This document shows, piece by piece, positions 1-12,899 of a stretch of 64,000 nucleotides of DNA (positions within the stretch are counted from its first letter, which is position 1; the number at the start of each line of letters is the position of its first letter). This stretch comes from Sapria himalayana (lineage: Eukaryota > Streptophyta > Magnoliopsida > Malpighiales > Rafflesiaceae): assembly GCA_029783825.1 (NCBI GenBank), contig JAREIK010001328.1, forward strand, positions 303,797 to 367,796, given 5' to 3'. The position numbers and the translations under genes were made by a program. The notes beneath the pieces were generated by a model. The model ran no database searches, had not been told where the DNA came from, and saw nothing but the letters and a program-made list of their open reading frames with translations.

Positions 1-3000
1 TATTTGTCCATCTTTCAGTCTATCTATTTGTCTATCTTTCTATCTATATGCCTTTCTATTTCTCTATCTAATTGTCTATTAGTCTTTCAATCTATCTGTC
101 TTTCAATCTATCTATAAATCTATCTATCAATCTGTTTAATTATCTATATATTTCTTTGTCTATCTAATTGTTTATCTATTTATCTTTTGTCTATCAATTG
201 TCTATATAACTATCAATCTGTTTATCTATCTAACAATATATCTATCTATCTTTCTTTCTTTCTGTCTATCTCTCAATCTAACTATTTATCTAACTATATG
301 TCTATCTATCTTGTCTATTTATCTTGACTATCAACTCTCAATCTAACTGTCTATCCGTATCTCTATATATCTATCTTGTCTATCTATCTAACTATCTGTT
401 TCTTTATATATCTATCTATTTATCTATCTAATAACTTACATATTTATTGGATTACTTATCTGTATATCTATCTATCTATCTATATGTCTTAATTATGTTT
501 ATCTATCTCTATATCAATCAATCTATTTATCTATCTATATATCTATTTATCTATTGATCTGTCTATCAACTATCTATCTATCTGTCTAGCAATTTTTCTA
601 TTAATTTTTTATTTATTTTTATATTAATTTATCAATCAATCTATATATCTATCTATCTAACTAATTAACTAATGATCTATCTATCTGTCTATTTATCTAT
701 CTTTATTTAATTATTTCTATCTATTTGTCTATCTATTTGTCTATTTAAGTATTATCTATCTATCTGTCAAATTATATGTTTATCTGTCTGTCTACCAATA
801 TATCTATCTATCTTTCTATATATTTTTATATGTATCTGTCAAGAAATCTATCTATTTGTCTGTCTTTAATGTATCTATCAATTTATATATGTATCTTTTT
901 ATCTGTCTATTTGTTTTCTTGTTTGTTCATCTGTCTCGCTTTCTACCTACTGATAGTCTAGCAGCCTAATTGTGTATATATGTCTATTTGTGTATTTGTC
1001 TTTCTTTCTGTTTGTCTGTCTATTGTCTATTTATCTATCTATATGTCTGTCTATATATCTATCTATCTTTCTATCTATATGTCTAACTATATGTTTGTGT
1101 ATCTATCTATTTATCGATCTATATATCAATCTATCTATCTATTTGTCTGTCTATCAATTTATCTATCTATATTTCTATCTATATATTTATCTATCTATTT
1201 GTTTATTTATATGTTTGTATATCTCTCTATCTAATTATCTATCTATCTATCTAGCTAGCTATTTATCTATCTATTTGTTTGTTTCTCTATTTGTCTAACT
1301 ATCTATCTATATTTCTATCTAATTATCTATTTCTATCTATCTGTCAATTTATATTTATCTATTTGTGTTTCTATTTGTCTATATATCTTTCTCATTCTAC
1401 ATATCTCTTTTTCAATCCATATGTATATCATTTTTCTATATATATGCCTATCTATTTGTCTATCTATCTATGAATCTATCTATCAATAAATTTCTCAATC
1501 TAACTATTTAATAATCAGTATATTTATCTGCCCAACTATCTAGCAATCTATGTGTATATAAATAAGCCTATCTACCTATCTATCTATCTATTTATCAAAC
1601 TCTATATCTATTTGTATATCAATCTATATATCAAACTTACTATCAATCTATCTATAAATCTACCTATCAATCAATCTATTTGTCTATATATCCATCTCTT
1701 TATCTTTTTGTCTATCCATCTGTCTATTAATCTATCTATCTTTCTATTATCTATCTATCTCTCTATTAGTCTATCTATTTATCTAGATGTTTTACTATCT
1801 ATATGTCTACCAATTTGTCTATCAATCTATCTATCAATCTATCTATCAACCTATCTATCAATCTGTCTATCAATCTATCAAACAATCCATCTATTAATCT
1901 GTCTATCAATTTATTTTGAAAACATCTATCAATCTATTTATTAATCTATCTATTTGTATATCAATTTGTTTAGCACTCTATCTATCAATCTTTCTATTAT
2001 TCTATCTATAATAATAAATCTATCTGTCTGTCTATCTATCTATATAAATATATATCAATCTATCTGTCAATTTATGTGTATATCAATATATATATCTATC
2101 TGTCTATTTGTCTGTTTGTCTATCTATTAATCTATCGATCTATATGACTATCTATCTATTTATCATTCTGTTTATCTATCTATCTATATATCAATCTTTC
2201 TATTAATATGTCAATCAATTTTTCAATCAATCATTCTATCAATCTATCTAACAATCTTTATATCAATCTATTCTATGAATTTTTCTATCAATTTTTCTAT
2301 CAATCTATATATCTTTCTATCTAACTTACTAATTATCTATATATATTTCTATCCATCTATCTTCCTATCTCTTTATCTATATGTCTATCTATCTGTCTAT
2401 TGATATGTCTATCTATCCATCTATATATCTGTCTATCTATAAGTGTATTTATTTTTTTATCAATTTGTCAATCAATCTATCTATCAATCTGTCTATCAAA
2501 AAGTTTTTTTGTCTATCTATTTCTGTATCAATCTATCTATCAATCTCTCTATCAATTTGTTTCTAAATTTATATTCCAATCTTTCAATAAATCTATTTAT
2601 CAATATTATCTTTCAATCATTCTAATAATTTATTTATCAATATATCTATCAAATAATTATTCTATATGTCAACCAATCTATATATCTGTCTATCTATCTT
2701 TCTATCTTTCTATCTTTCTATCTTTCTATCTATCTATCTGTCTATCTATTTATATATAAAATTATTTGTCTATTTATCTATTTATCTATTTCTCTATCTA
2801 TCTATCTAACTATCTGTATATCTATTTATGTATCTATCTATCTATCACTCTGTTTATCTTTCTATCTATCTATCGATCTATCAATATGTAAGGCTATCTA
2901 TCTATATATCAATTTATCTATCTATCTAACGATTTTTCTTTTTATCTGTCTAACTATCATTCTATCTATCTATGTAATTATATATCTATCTGTATGTCTA

Positions 3001-4222
3001 TCGATCTATCTATTTTTCTAACATTATGTTTATCTATCTATATATCTATATCTCTTATTATCTATTTATATATCTGTCTATCTATCTATCTAATTTTTTA
3101 TCTATATTTCTGTGAGTCTATATATCTATTTCTCTAACTATTTGTCTATCTTTATGTCTATCTATATATTTATCTATATGTTTGTCTATCTATCTATGTG
3201 TTTGTCACTTAATCTATCTATCTTTCTATTAGTATATCTGTCTGACTGACTATTTGTCTGTATGACTATCTATTTGTATGCTTGACAATTTGTTTGTCTG
3301 TCTATCTATCCATATGTGTATCAAACTGCAATCTATTAGTCTATCTATCTATTTATCTGTCTATATATATATATATCTATCTATCTATCTATTTATCTTT
3401 CTATCTATGTGTCTATCTATCTAACTATCTAACTATTTGTTTGTTTTTTTATATGTCTATCTATTTTTCAATGTATTTGTATGTTATCTCTCTATCAATC
3501 CATTAATCTTTTTATCTATCTATCTATTTATGTATTAATCTATCTATATATTTAAATGTAAATCTATATACTTTTCAATCTGTTTATCTATCTATATGTG
3601 TGTCTGTCTGTCTATCTGTCTATTTATCAATCAATTTATCTGTCTATTTTTTGTCTATCTATCTATCCATCTATATGTCAATCTATCTGTCTATCTGACT
3701 ATCTATATTCCTTTCTATCTATAGATATATCTATCTTTATATCTGCCTAATATTCTATCTAGCTTTCTAGCTATCTTTATGTCTATCTATATGTTTATGG
3801 GTCTATATATCTATATGTCTATATATATATATCTATTTACATATCTATCTATCTATCATTTTGTTTATCAATCTTTATATTAATATGTCTATCAATCTGT
3901 CTATAAATCTATCTATCAATTTGTCTATGAATTCATCTATCAATCTATCAATATATCTATTTATCTATCTATCTGCCGATATGTTTATCTATATATCAAT
4001 TTATCTATTTGTATATCTATTTGTCTATCTATTTTTTTATCAATCTATCTATTAATCTATCTATCAATCTACCTATTTATCTATCTATCAATCTATCTAT
4101 AAATCCATCAATCAATCGATCAATAAACATGTCTATAAATTTATTTATCAATATGTTTATAAATCTATATATCTATCTATCTATCTATCATTTAATTAAT
4201 CAATCTATTTATTTATCTGTCT

Positions 4223-4295
4223 ATTAGTCTATCTATTAGTCTATCTATTAGTCTATCTATTAGTCTATCTATTAGTCTATATATTAGTTTATCTA
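4223..4295. repeat. 12-bp tandem subrepeat in the TCTA array
   Basis: TCTATTAGTCTA occurs about six times head to tail, the last copies diverging (ATATTAGTTTAT). It is a locally homogenised trimer of the 4-bp unit, evidence of recent local amplification in an otherwise degenerate array. Confidence 0.85.
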
Positions 4296-5504
4296 TCTCT
4301 CAATCTATCAAAATGAATATTTATCAATCTTTCAATAAGTATATGAATCTATTTAGTTTATCAATCTCAATCTATCTATCTATCAATCAATTTATCTATA
4401 AATCTATCTATCTATTTTCTATTTGTATATCTATCTATCTATTTATTATCTATATATTTGTATATCTATCTATATATCTATCTATCTATCATAATGTCTA
4501 TCTAAATATCTATCTATCTATCATTTATTTTTCTATCTATCTGTCTATCTATATATCTATCTATCTATTATCTGGCTATCTATCTATCTATATTTCATTC
4601 TAATTGTTTATAAATCTATTTATCAATCTATTTATCAATATGACTATCAGTCTATATTTCGATATATCAATAAATCTATCTATCATTGTGTCTATCAATA
4701 AATCTATATATCTATTTGTCTATTTATCTATGTATTTATCTAACTATCTATATATTTATCTATCTCTTTACCTATCTGTCTATCAATCTCTCAATATTTC
4801 TATCAAAGTGTATATCTATATGTCTATTTATATTTATCTATATATTTATTAATCGATCGTTAATCTATCTATCTATCTGACTATATCTCAATATATTTAT
4901 TTGTCTATCTGTCTGTCTATCAATCAATCTATCAATCAATTTTGTCTATAAATCTATATACCAATTTTTCTATCCTTCTCGCTATCAATCCATCTTTTTA
5001 TCTATTTATTTATCTGTATATCTATCTATCTAACTATATGTATATCTATCTGTTTATCTATCTAACTTTTATTTATCTATCTATCTATGTATCAATTTAT
5101 TTATTTATTTACCATTTTATATTTCTATCTATCTATTTGTCTATCTATCTGTCTATATATCTATATATCTTTCTTTCTATCTATGTTAATATCAATATAT
5201 CTCTCTATTGATCTATCTATCTTTATGTATGTATGTCTGTATATGTATCTTTTTATCTATCAGTTTATCAATCTACTTATCTATTTGTCTACCTATCTAT
5301 CTCTATGTTTGTCTATCTATTTATCTATCAATCCATCGATCTATCTAACTATCTATCTATCCATTTGTCTATTTATTTGTCTGTCTATGTATCTATCTAT
5401 CCATCTATTTGTTTGTTTGCATGTCTCTTTTTCTATCTATCTATCTACGTGTATATCTATTTGATTAAATATCTGTCTGTCTGTCTATCTATCTATCTTT
5501 ATGT

Positions 5505-5536
<32 letters not shown>

Positions 5537-6675
5537 CTATATTTCTATCTATCTTAATATCTATCTATCTATTTGTTTATATATCTATCTATCAATCCAT
5601 CTATGTATTTGTCTATCTATCTAATAGTCTATTTATCTATATATATGTTTGTTTGGCTATCTATCTATATATATGTCTATCTATTTGTATGCCTGTCTCT
5701 CCAATTATCTGCATACCTGAATGTTTATCTGTCTGTCTGTGTGTCAGTATGAATGTCTTCAAACTATTTGTTTATCTATATGTATATAAATTTGTGTATC
5801 TATCTGTATCTCTATCTATCTATCTGTCTATATATCTGGCTATCTATCTAATTATATAACTATCTATATATCTTTCTATCTATCTTTCTTTCTATCCATC
5901 TTTTTATCTATATCTTTATCTATATATCTATTTATATATCTATCTTTTTGTCTATCTATCTATATATTTATCTTTATATCTATCTATCTATTTCTCTAAT
6001 AATCTATCGATCTATATGTTTATCTATATGTATATCTATCATTCTATCAATTAATCAATTAATCTTTCTATCTATCATTCTATCTATATATCAATCTCTT
6101 TTTCCGTATATTTGTCTATCTATCTATTTAGTAGCTATATATATATCTATTTCTTTAATAATCTATCGATCTATCTATCTATCTATATGTTTATATATCA
6201 TCCTTTCGATCAATCAATCTATCTATTTGTCTACCGATCTGTCTATCAATCTATCTAACAATTTGCCTATCAATTAGTCTATCCATCAGTATATTAATCT
6301 GTCAATTAATTTGTCTATCAAACTATCTATCTATCTAACTATCTATTTGTTTATCTAAATGTCTTCCTATCTATTTATCTAATTGTCTATTAGTTTGTTT
6401 GTCTTTTTATCTGCCTGCCTACCTACCTGCCTAATTGTCTACCTGCCTGAAGTCTAAAAATAACTCCATTTGTCTATCTGTCTATCTTTATATCTCTATC
6501 TATTTGTCTATCTGGTTGTATATCTATATGTTTATCTTTCAATCTCTCAATCGATCTATATTTCAATATGTCTATCAATCTCTCTATTTATCTATCAATA
6601 TATATATATATATATCTTTTTATCTGTCTATTTATCTATCTATCTATTTATATCTATCTGACTGTATATATATAT

Positions 6676-6720
<45 letters not shown>

Positions 6721-6746
6721 TATATTTATATTTATATATTTATATA

Positions 6747-6781
<35 letters not shown>

Positions 6782-7554
6782 ATGTAACTATTTATCATTC
6801 TATCTATCTTTCTATCAATCTGTGTATCAATCTGTCTATCAAATAGAATATCAATTTGTGTATTAATCTATCTATCAAACTATGTATATGTCTATTTTTC
6901 TATTTGTCTATTTATTTGCCTGTCTATTTGTTTTTCTATCTATCTATTTATCTATCTATTTGTCTACCTACCTGATTGCCTTTCTACCTTTCTGACTCTT
7001 AATCTATCTTTCTATTTGTGTATCTATTTATTTGTCTGTCTATATATTTGTTTGTTTATATCTTCTATCTATCTGTCTGTTTGTCTGTCTATCTGTCTAT
7101 TGGTCTATTTTAATATCTATCTATCAGTCTATCTGTCTGCCTGTCTATTAATATTTATATCTATTTATCTATCATTCTTTCTTTCTTTCAATCTATATGT
7201 CTATTTATTTGTCTATCTATTTGTCTATCTATCTCTTAATCTATCTAGTTTTCTATCTTCTTATATATTTCTATATCTATCTGACGATCAATTTGTCAAC
7301 ATATTTGTTTATCAATCTGTCTATCTATCTATCTTTTTGTCTGAATATCTATTTGTTTGTTTGTGTGTTTATTTATCTGTTTGTCTATTTGTCTACCTGC
7401 CTCCTTGACTATCTGCCTGACATACTATCTTTCTGTTTGTTTTTGTGTTTGTCTTAATGTCTATCTATCTATTTATTTGTCTGTTTTTTATCTATTTGTC
7501 TCTATCTAACGGTGTGTATTTCTATATGTGTGTCTATCTGATTGTCTATCTATT

Positions 7555-7646
7555 TGTCTATCTCTTTGTCTATATATCTATCCATCTTTTTTCTATTATT
7601 TGTCTATCTCTTTGTCTATATATCTATCCATCTTTTTTCTATTATT
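7555..7646. repeat. Two-copy 46-bp direct duplication in the TCTA array
   Basis: The 46-bp segment starting TGTCTATCTCTTTG at 7555 recurs at 7601 with no difference I can see, and its first bases recur at 7647. A perfect duplication in a degenerate array indicates a recent slippage or unequal-exchange event. Confidence 0.85.
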
Positions 7647-7771
7647 TGTCTATCTATTTGTCTATCTTGTTTCTATCTTTCCCTGTATCTATATATTTAT
7701 ATATCTATCTATATATATCTGTATATCTATCTTTCTGTCTGTCTGTCTATCTATCTATCTTTTTATCTTTT

Positions 7772-7802
<31 letters not shown>

Positions 7803-7815
7803 CGATTTGTTTATC

Positions 7816-7846
<31 letters not shown>

Positions 7847-7993
7847 CTATCTATCTATCTATCTATTTGTCTATATGTCAATTTATCGATCTATCTATCT
7901 ATATGTCTATCTATTTTTCTATTTATTTATCTATCTATCTATGTCTCTATATATCAATGTATGTATGTATCTTAGTATATATATATATATCTG

Positions 7994-8031
<38 letters not shown>

Positions 8032-8326
8032 AATATATTTATCTACCTATCTGTCTATTCATCTATCTATCTAACTTACTAACTATATATCTATCTATTT
8101 ATTTATCTATCTATCTATTAGTCAATCTAATGTTTATCTTTCTATCTATTTATCTATCTATCTATTTTGTTTATCTATCTATTTTGTTTATCTATCTATT
8201 TATCTATCTATCTATTTATCTATCTATCTATCAACTAATCTATCTATCTATCTATCTATTTATCTACCTATATGTCTCTATCTGTTTATATTTTGTATAT
8301 CTATCTATCTATCTATATGTCTATTT

Positions 8327-9593
8327 CACTATAATAAAATGTCTGTTTAGCTATGGAAATTTAGCTAGTGAAATAATCTCTAGTTAATTAATGAGGGATT
8401 AGCTAGAGAATAGCAAGAGATGTTTGATTTTACATTAAATTACAAATTTTAGATGAATTTGTGATGGATTAGAGTTGGAAATTTTAGATTTAAAAATGTC
8501 TCTAACTAATATTATCCTAAAATTTAACGCAAAGATTGGTGGGTATTTTAGCAATGACTTAAGAGATGGATTTCTCCTATCTAATTAGTTGGATACAAAT
8601 CCCTCGTTAAATAATATTCTAAATTTTTTTTATGATTTTATATTTAATTGCCAGTGATTATTCCTATAATGATATTTTTCACAAAATATATGAATTTAGC
8701 TATGAATATTACTCTAGCTATTTGGGCTAGAAATAATTTTCATTGCTAATCTTTAATAATTTAAATTTTTTTATATATTTTTTATTTTAATATTTTGGGT
8801 AATTTTTTATATTAAATATATGCCATGGTCTATGGATGTGCAAACCTTTAAAGACTCATTCTTCCCATATAATTATAAAAATAAGATATTATAAATAAAT
8901 AATTTCAAAAATATTTAAATACAAATAAAAATTTATATTAATAAAGACTAAAATAACTATTTTTTATGATTATAAAATTTTTAAAAAATTATACAAAATA
9001 TTTTTCCAAAAAATTTAATTATGTTGTTTAAATATTTGTATTAAATAAACATTAAATAATTAATTATATAATTAATCTTTTTTAAGATATTTTAATTAAT
9101 AAATGAACATACATAAAAATTAATACTAATAAAAAGCTAAAATATTTAATTGTATGATTAAATAAAAAAAATTATAAAAATTTCCTGAATTAATGAATAA
9201 ACAAGTAAATATTTATATTATTTAATATAAAAATAAAATTTTATGTTTATATGTATCTTTTAAAAAAATATTTACTAAAAGATTTAAAATTTTTGAATTA
9301 TAAAAAAATTTTAAATTTTTCATAAAATTTAAAAGAAAATAAACTTATATTTAAAGATAAATACATAGATGTTTTAATTACATCAAAATAATTTTGATGA
9401 TTTAAAAAATAAATATATTAGTGTAGTTATTAAAAGAATACTTCAATTTTTTTTAGGATTTCAAAAGAGTTATTTATAATATTACTAATAAAATTTTTTG
9501 TCCTAAAAACACAAAATTATTTTTAGCCCTATAAACACTTTTGAAAATTACTACCAAACTGACCCTAATTTGATTTGAATTCAAGTTTTATTT
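8327..9593 (+). mobile_element. CACTA (En/Spm) transposon left end, isolated copy
   Basis: The TCTA array stops at 8326 and the sequence opens with CACTATAATAAAATG, a variant of the plant CACTA terminus CACTACAAGAAAA. It continues with TTAGCTATGG and GGGATTAGCTAGAGAATAGC, close to the sequence just inside the ends at 9594, 33249 and 59827. Subterminal TTAGC-type repeats continue to about 8760, then an AT-rich segment parallels 10740-11380 (for example GACTAAAATAACTATTTTT near 8947 and 10868). No partner right end is recognised, and the copy runs straight into the next left end at 9594. It is probably a truncated or rearranged family member. Confidence 0.75.
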
Positions 9594-12080
9594 AACTACA
9601 AGAAATATCGATTTAGCTAGGAAAAATTAGCTAGGGATCAATCCCTAGCTAATTTGCAAGGAATTAGCTAGAGAATAGCAATGAATTGATGATTTTTTAA
9701 TGGAAAAAAATAGCAACGGATTAGTGAGGGAATAGAGAGAAAAATTTTCGAAAATTCTGCTAAAGAAAAATGGGGATTTTAATGACGGATATAGCGATGA
9801 AAAATTTTCGGAACTTCCATTCATGAAAAGTATGGATTTTAGCGACGGATTAAGCGACGGATTAGTAATGAAAAATATACGTAACTTCCGTTCAACAAAA
9901 GTGGGGATTTTAGCGATGGATTTAGTGACTAATTAGCGACGAAAAATTTTCGTAATGTCCCTTCAAGAAAAGCGGAGATTTTAGCGATGGATATTGCGAC
10001 AAAATATCCCTCGCTAATAAAAGCTTGAAATTCGTAACGGATTTAGCGACTGATTTTTTCTAGCTAATTTTTAGTGATGGATTTAGCAACGGAATTTCCC
10101 TTGCTAATAAATTCATTCATTTAGCGACGGATTTAGTGATAGATTTTCCCTTACTAATAAAATCATTGATTTAGCGATGAATTTTCCCCCGCTAATAAAA
10201 TCCTTGATTTAGTGACAGATTAAGCAATTGACTTTCCTTTGCCAATAAAATCCTTGATTAAGTGATGGATTTAGCGATGAATTTTCTATTACTGTTAAAA
10301 TCAGTAATTTATCTATGGATTTAGCAACGGATTTTTACTAGCTAATAGAATCCATATTTTAGCTACGGATTTAGCGACGAATTTTCTCTGGCTAATAAAT
10401 TTCATATTTTAGCTATGGATTTAGCGAGCAAATATCCCTAGCTAATAAAATCCATAAATTAGTGACGAAGTTAGCGATTGAATTTTACGTAGGAAATAAA
10501 ATCCTTAATTTTGCGACGGTATAGGGACGAAATTTCTCTAGCTTATAAAATTTTTAATTTAGCGACGGATTTAGCGATTGATTTTCTCGAGCTAATAAAA
10601 TCCGTAATATAGAGATGGATTTTCCCTAGCTTATAAAATCCATAATTTAGCTACTGATTTAGCGACGATATTTTTCTAGTCAATATTTAATTATATAATT
10701 ATTTTTATTTATTATTTATTTTAATATTTTATTTAATTTTGTTTATGGAATTTATGATATTGGTCTATAGATGAGCAATCCTTGAAACACACATTCTTCT
10801 CGTAAAATCAAAAAAAAATAATATTATAATTAATTAATTTAAAATATATAAAAATACAAAAAAATAATATTAATAAGGACTAAAATAACTATTTTTATGA
10901 TGTATAAATTTTTTTTTAAATTATACAAACAATTTTTATAAAATTTTTAATAAAGAAACTAAATAATTTAAATTAAAGTAACTGTAAATAATTAATTTAA
11001 AAAGTATAATAATTTTTTTGATAATTTAAAATTTAAATTAACATACATTAAAATTTCTACTAATTTAAATGTAAATTAATTCATTGAATGATAAAATAGA
11101 AAATATTTTAAAAAATATCTGAATTGACGAATAAACTTGTAAATATTAATATTATTATATGTATTAGAAAAATTAAATGAAATAATACAAATCTTGAAAA
11201 TCTTGAAATAAAATAAAAATATAATTTTTTTCAATAAAGTTAAAAAAAATAATAATTATTATAAATAAATATATAGATGCTTATTCCTACTAAAATGTAT
11301 AAAAATTAAACAATTGAGTAATATTTTTACAATTAGCTTTTAACATTAAATTTTTAATAAAATAATAAATATTATTTTTTTTAATTATCTTCTCACTTTA
11401 AGTAATTTTTTGAATTTTAAAAATTATTAATTATATCAAATAATATGAAATCTTGTGCATTTAAAATTATTTCATATTATCTTCGTAATAATTAATATGA
11501 ATTCTTAAAAATTTATAACCATAAAATATAAATTTTTATAGATTTTTCAACATTAAATTGTATTTTATAACTTTTAGGCGAGTGGCTAGAAGAAAAATCA
11601 TCTTTTCATTTATATATTATTATATGAAGTTTGTTAATTTCATACCTATTTGATATTTTTTTAAGGCAATACATATTTTTTTATTGTTTATATATTTATT
11701 GTTTAATTAATATTATAATAAAAAATTTTAAGGTATTTGTTTTTCATTTGTACCTTGATACATGCACATTAATTTTATTGAAAATATTTTGATAGTAAAT
11801 AAAATTAATGAGTATTTTTTTATTTTATAAATATATTGTTTATTTATGTTTTAATAATTAAAAATATAAATATTAATTAAAAATATACATTCTCTCTCTC
11901 GACTTGACGCATCTCTAAAAGTAACAGAGCCAAATTCCTCCTCATTTACTCATTATCTCTTGATGTCGATTCAACTAAAATTAATTCGAGGTTTAAGTTT
12001 TAATTTGTTATTGATTTGAAGTACGTTTATACATTTATTATTCATCAATTATCTTGGATTGCTTAATTGAAGAGTAAGCA
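9594..12080 (+). repeat. Left long inverted arm of the CACTA element
   Basis: This arm is matched in reverse complement by 30725-33249 and in direct orientation by 59827-61680. Shared landmarks in order are the CACTACAAG terminus, TTAGCGACGG subterminal repeats, a segment containing ATCTATAGATGAGCAATCC or close variants (~10770), GACTAAAATAACTATTTTT (~10868), GTGGCTAGAAGAAAAATCAT (~11583), and a leader-like stretch ending TTATTGATTTGAAGTACGTT (~12007). I see no ORF in it. The leader-like segment ends in a possible 5' splice donor and may hold promoter and untranslated exon for the transposase downstream. Confidence 0.78.
9600..10690. repeat. CACTA subterminal repeats, left arm
   Basis: Roughly twenty degenerate units of about 50-60 bp are built on GATTTAGCGACGGATTTAGC followed by GATTTTCCCTAGCTAATAAAATCC. 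In En/Spm elements, subterminal repeats of this kind bind the element's own accessory protein; binding here is inferred from that family. The units alternate orientation-like halves (TTAGC / GCTAA), so the tract can fold back locally. Confidence 0.85.
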
Positions 12081-12244
12081 TTTTTATTCTGTTTTTTTGT
12101 TTCCGAATTTCTTCTTTGATCATCATGGTATACTTGGATTTCATATATAAACTTATTCATATACATGCTTCATGTATTTGTGATATAATACATTGTCATT
12201 GTGTGGATTTTGATGGTGACCTTATACAAAAACAATATATAAAC
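12081..12244. other. AT-rich spacer, nothing recognised
   Basis: It contains short T-rich runs and no ORF. It separates the leader-like end of the left arm from the 80-bp tandem repeat. The parallel segment at 61680-61830 shares scattered words such as ATGATATAATGCATT and TATGCTGACTTGAT. Confidence 0.5.
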
Positions 12245-12444
12245 AGTATATATACTTAGGTTTGCCGACTTGATATATACAAAAATAGTATACATCAATA
12301 TGCATGTGTATTTTATACATAACTAGTATACATGCATAGGTATGCTGACTTGATATCTACAAATATAGTATAAATCAATATGCATGTGTATTTTATACAT
12401 AACTAGTATACATACTTAGGTATACCGACTTGATATCTACAAAA
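12245..12444. repeat. 80-bp tandem repeat, 2.5 copies
   Basis: Units start at 12245, 12325 and 12405 (third copy 40 bp). The marker GACTTGATAT recurs at 12267, 12347 and 12427, giving an exact 80-bp period; units also share CAATATGCATGTGTATTTTA. A single related unit (TATGCTGACTTGATTTCC) occurs at about 61798 in the third CACTA copy, so the unit is ancestral to the family and was amplified here. No coding potential is seen. Confidence 0.9.
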
Positions 12445-12476
12445 AATATTCAAAAATGAGTAATGATTGAATTCAA

Positions 12477-12899
12477 AAATAAAATAAATAAGATAAATAA
12501 GATAAATAAGATAAATAAGATAAATAAGATAAATAAGATAAATAAGATAAATAAGATAAATAAGATAAATAAGATAAATAAGATAAATAAGATAAATAAG
12601 ATAAATAAGATAAATAAGATAAATAAGATAAATAAGATAAATAAGATAAATAAGATAAATAAGATAAATAAGATAAATAAGATAAATAAGATAAATAAGA
12701 TAAATAAGATAAATAAGATAAATAAGATAAATAAGATAATTAAGATAATTAAGATAATTAAGATAATTAAGATAATTAAGATAATTAAGATAATTAAGAT
12801 AAATAAGATAAATAAGATAATTAAGATAATTAAGATAATTAAGATAAATAAGATAAATAAGATAAATAAAATAAATAAAATAAATAAAAAAATAAAATA
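12477..12899. repeat. 9-bp minisatellite AAATAAGAT
   Basis: About 45 head-to-tail copies of AAATAAGAT form a very homogeneous tract, with a second variant AATTAAGAT in blocks at about 12736-12800 and 12817-12842. Because the period is a multiple of three, it is open on both strands (K-I-N repeats on plus, F-I-L repeats on minus). These ORFs are by-products. The block structure of the two variants shows expansion by duplication of short runs. The tract is highly AT-rich and probably easily unwound. Confidence 0.97.

Larger units (their letters stand above)
1..8326. repeat. Giant degenerate TCTA/TATC tetranucleotide array (left block)
   Basis: The whole stretch is built from TCTA/TATC units with frequent TCTG, TTTG, CAAT and TTTC variants. 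Long open frames reading (L-S-I-Y)n arise only because the 4-bp unit gives an open 12-bp codon cycle in all three frames; they are not genes. An AT dinucleotide run lies at about 6664-6780, a 12-bp TCTATTAGTCTA repeat at about 4223-4295, and two 46-bp copies at 7555-7646. The array starts before the window and ends sharply at a CACTA terminus at 8327. Its polarity (TATC on the plus strand) is opposite to that of the arrays right of 33250. No gene is seen in these 8.3 kb. Confidence 0.97.

Noticed and set aside
1..8326. CRISPR-like regular spacing of short repeats
   Set aside because: The repeats are contiguous tetranucleotides without unique spacers, and the context is plant nuclear DNA.
776..8387. 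Many plus-strand ORFs of 60-281 codons reading L-S-I-Y-L-S-I-Y
   Set aside because: Any TCTA array lacking TAA/TAG/TGA variants is open in three frames. No start context, domain or non-repetitive sequence supports a protein.
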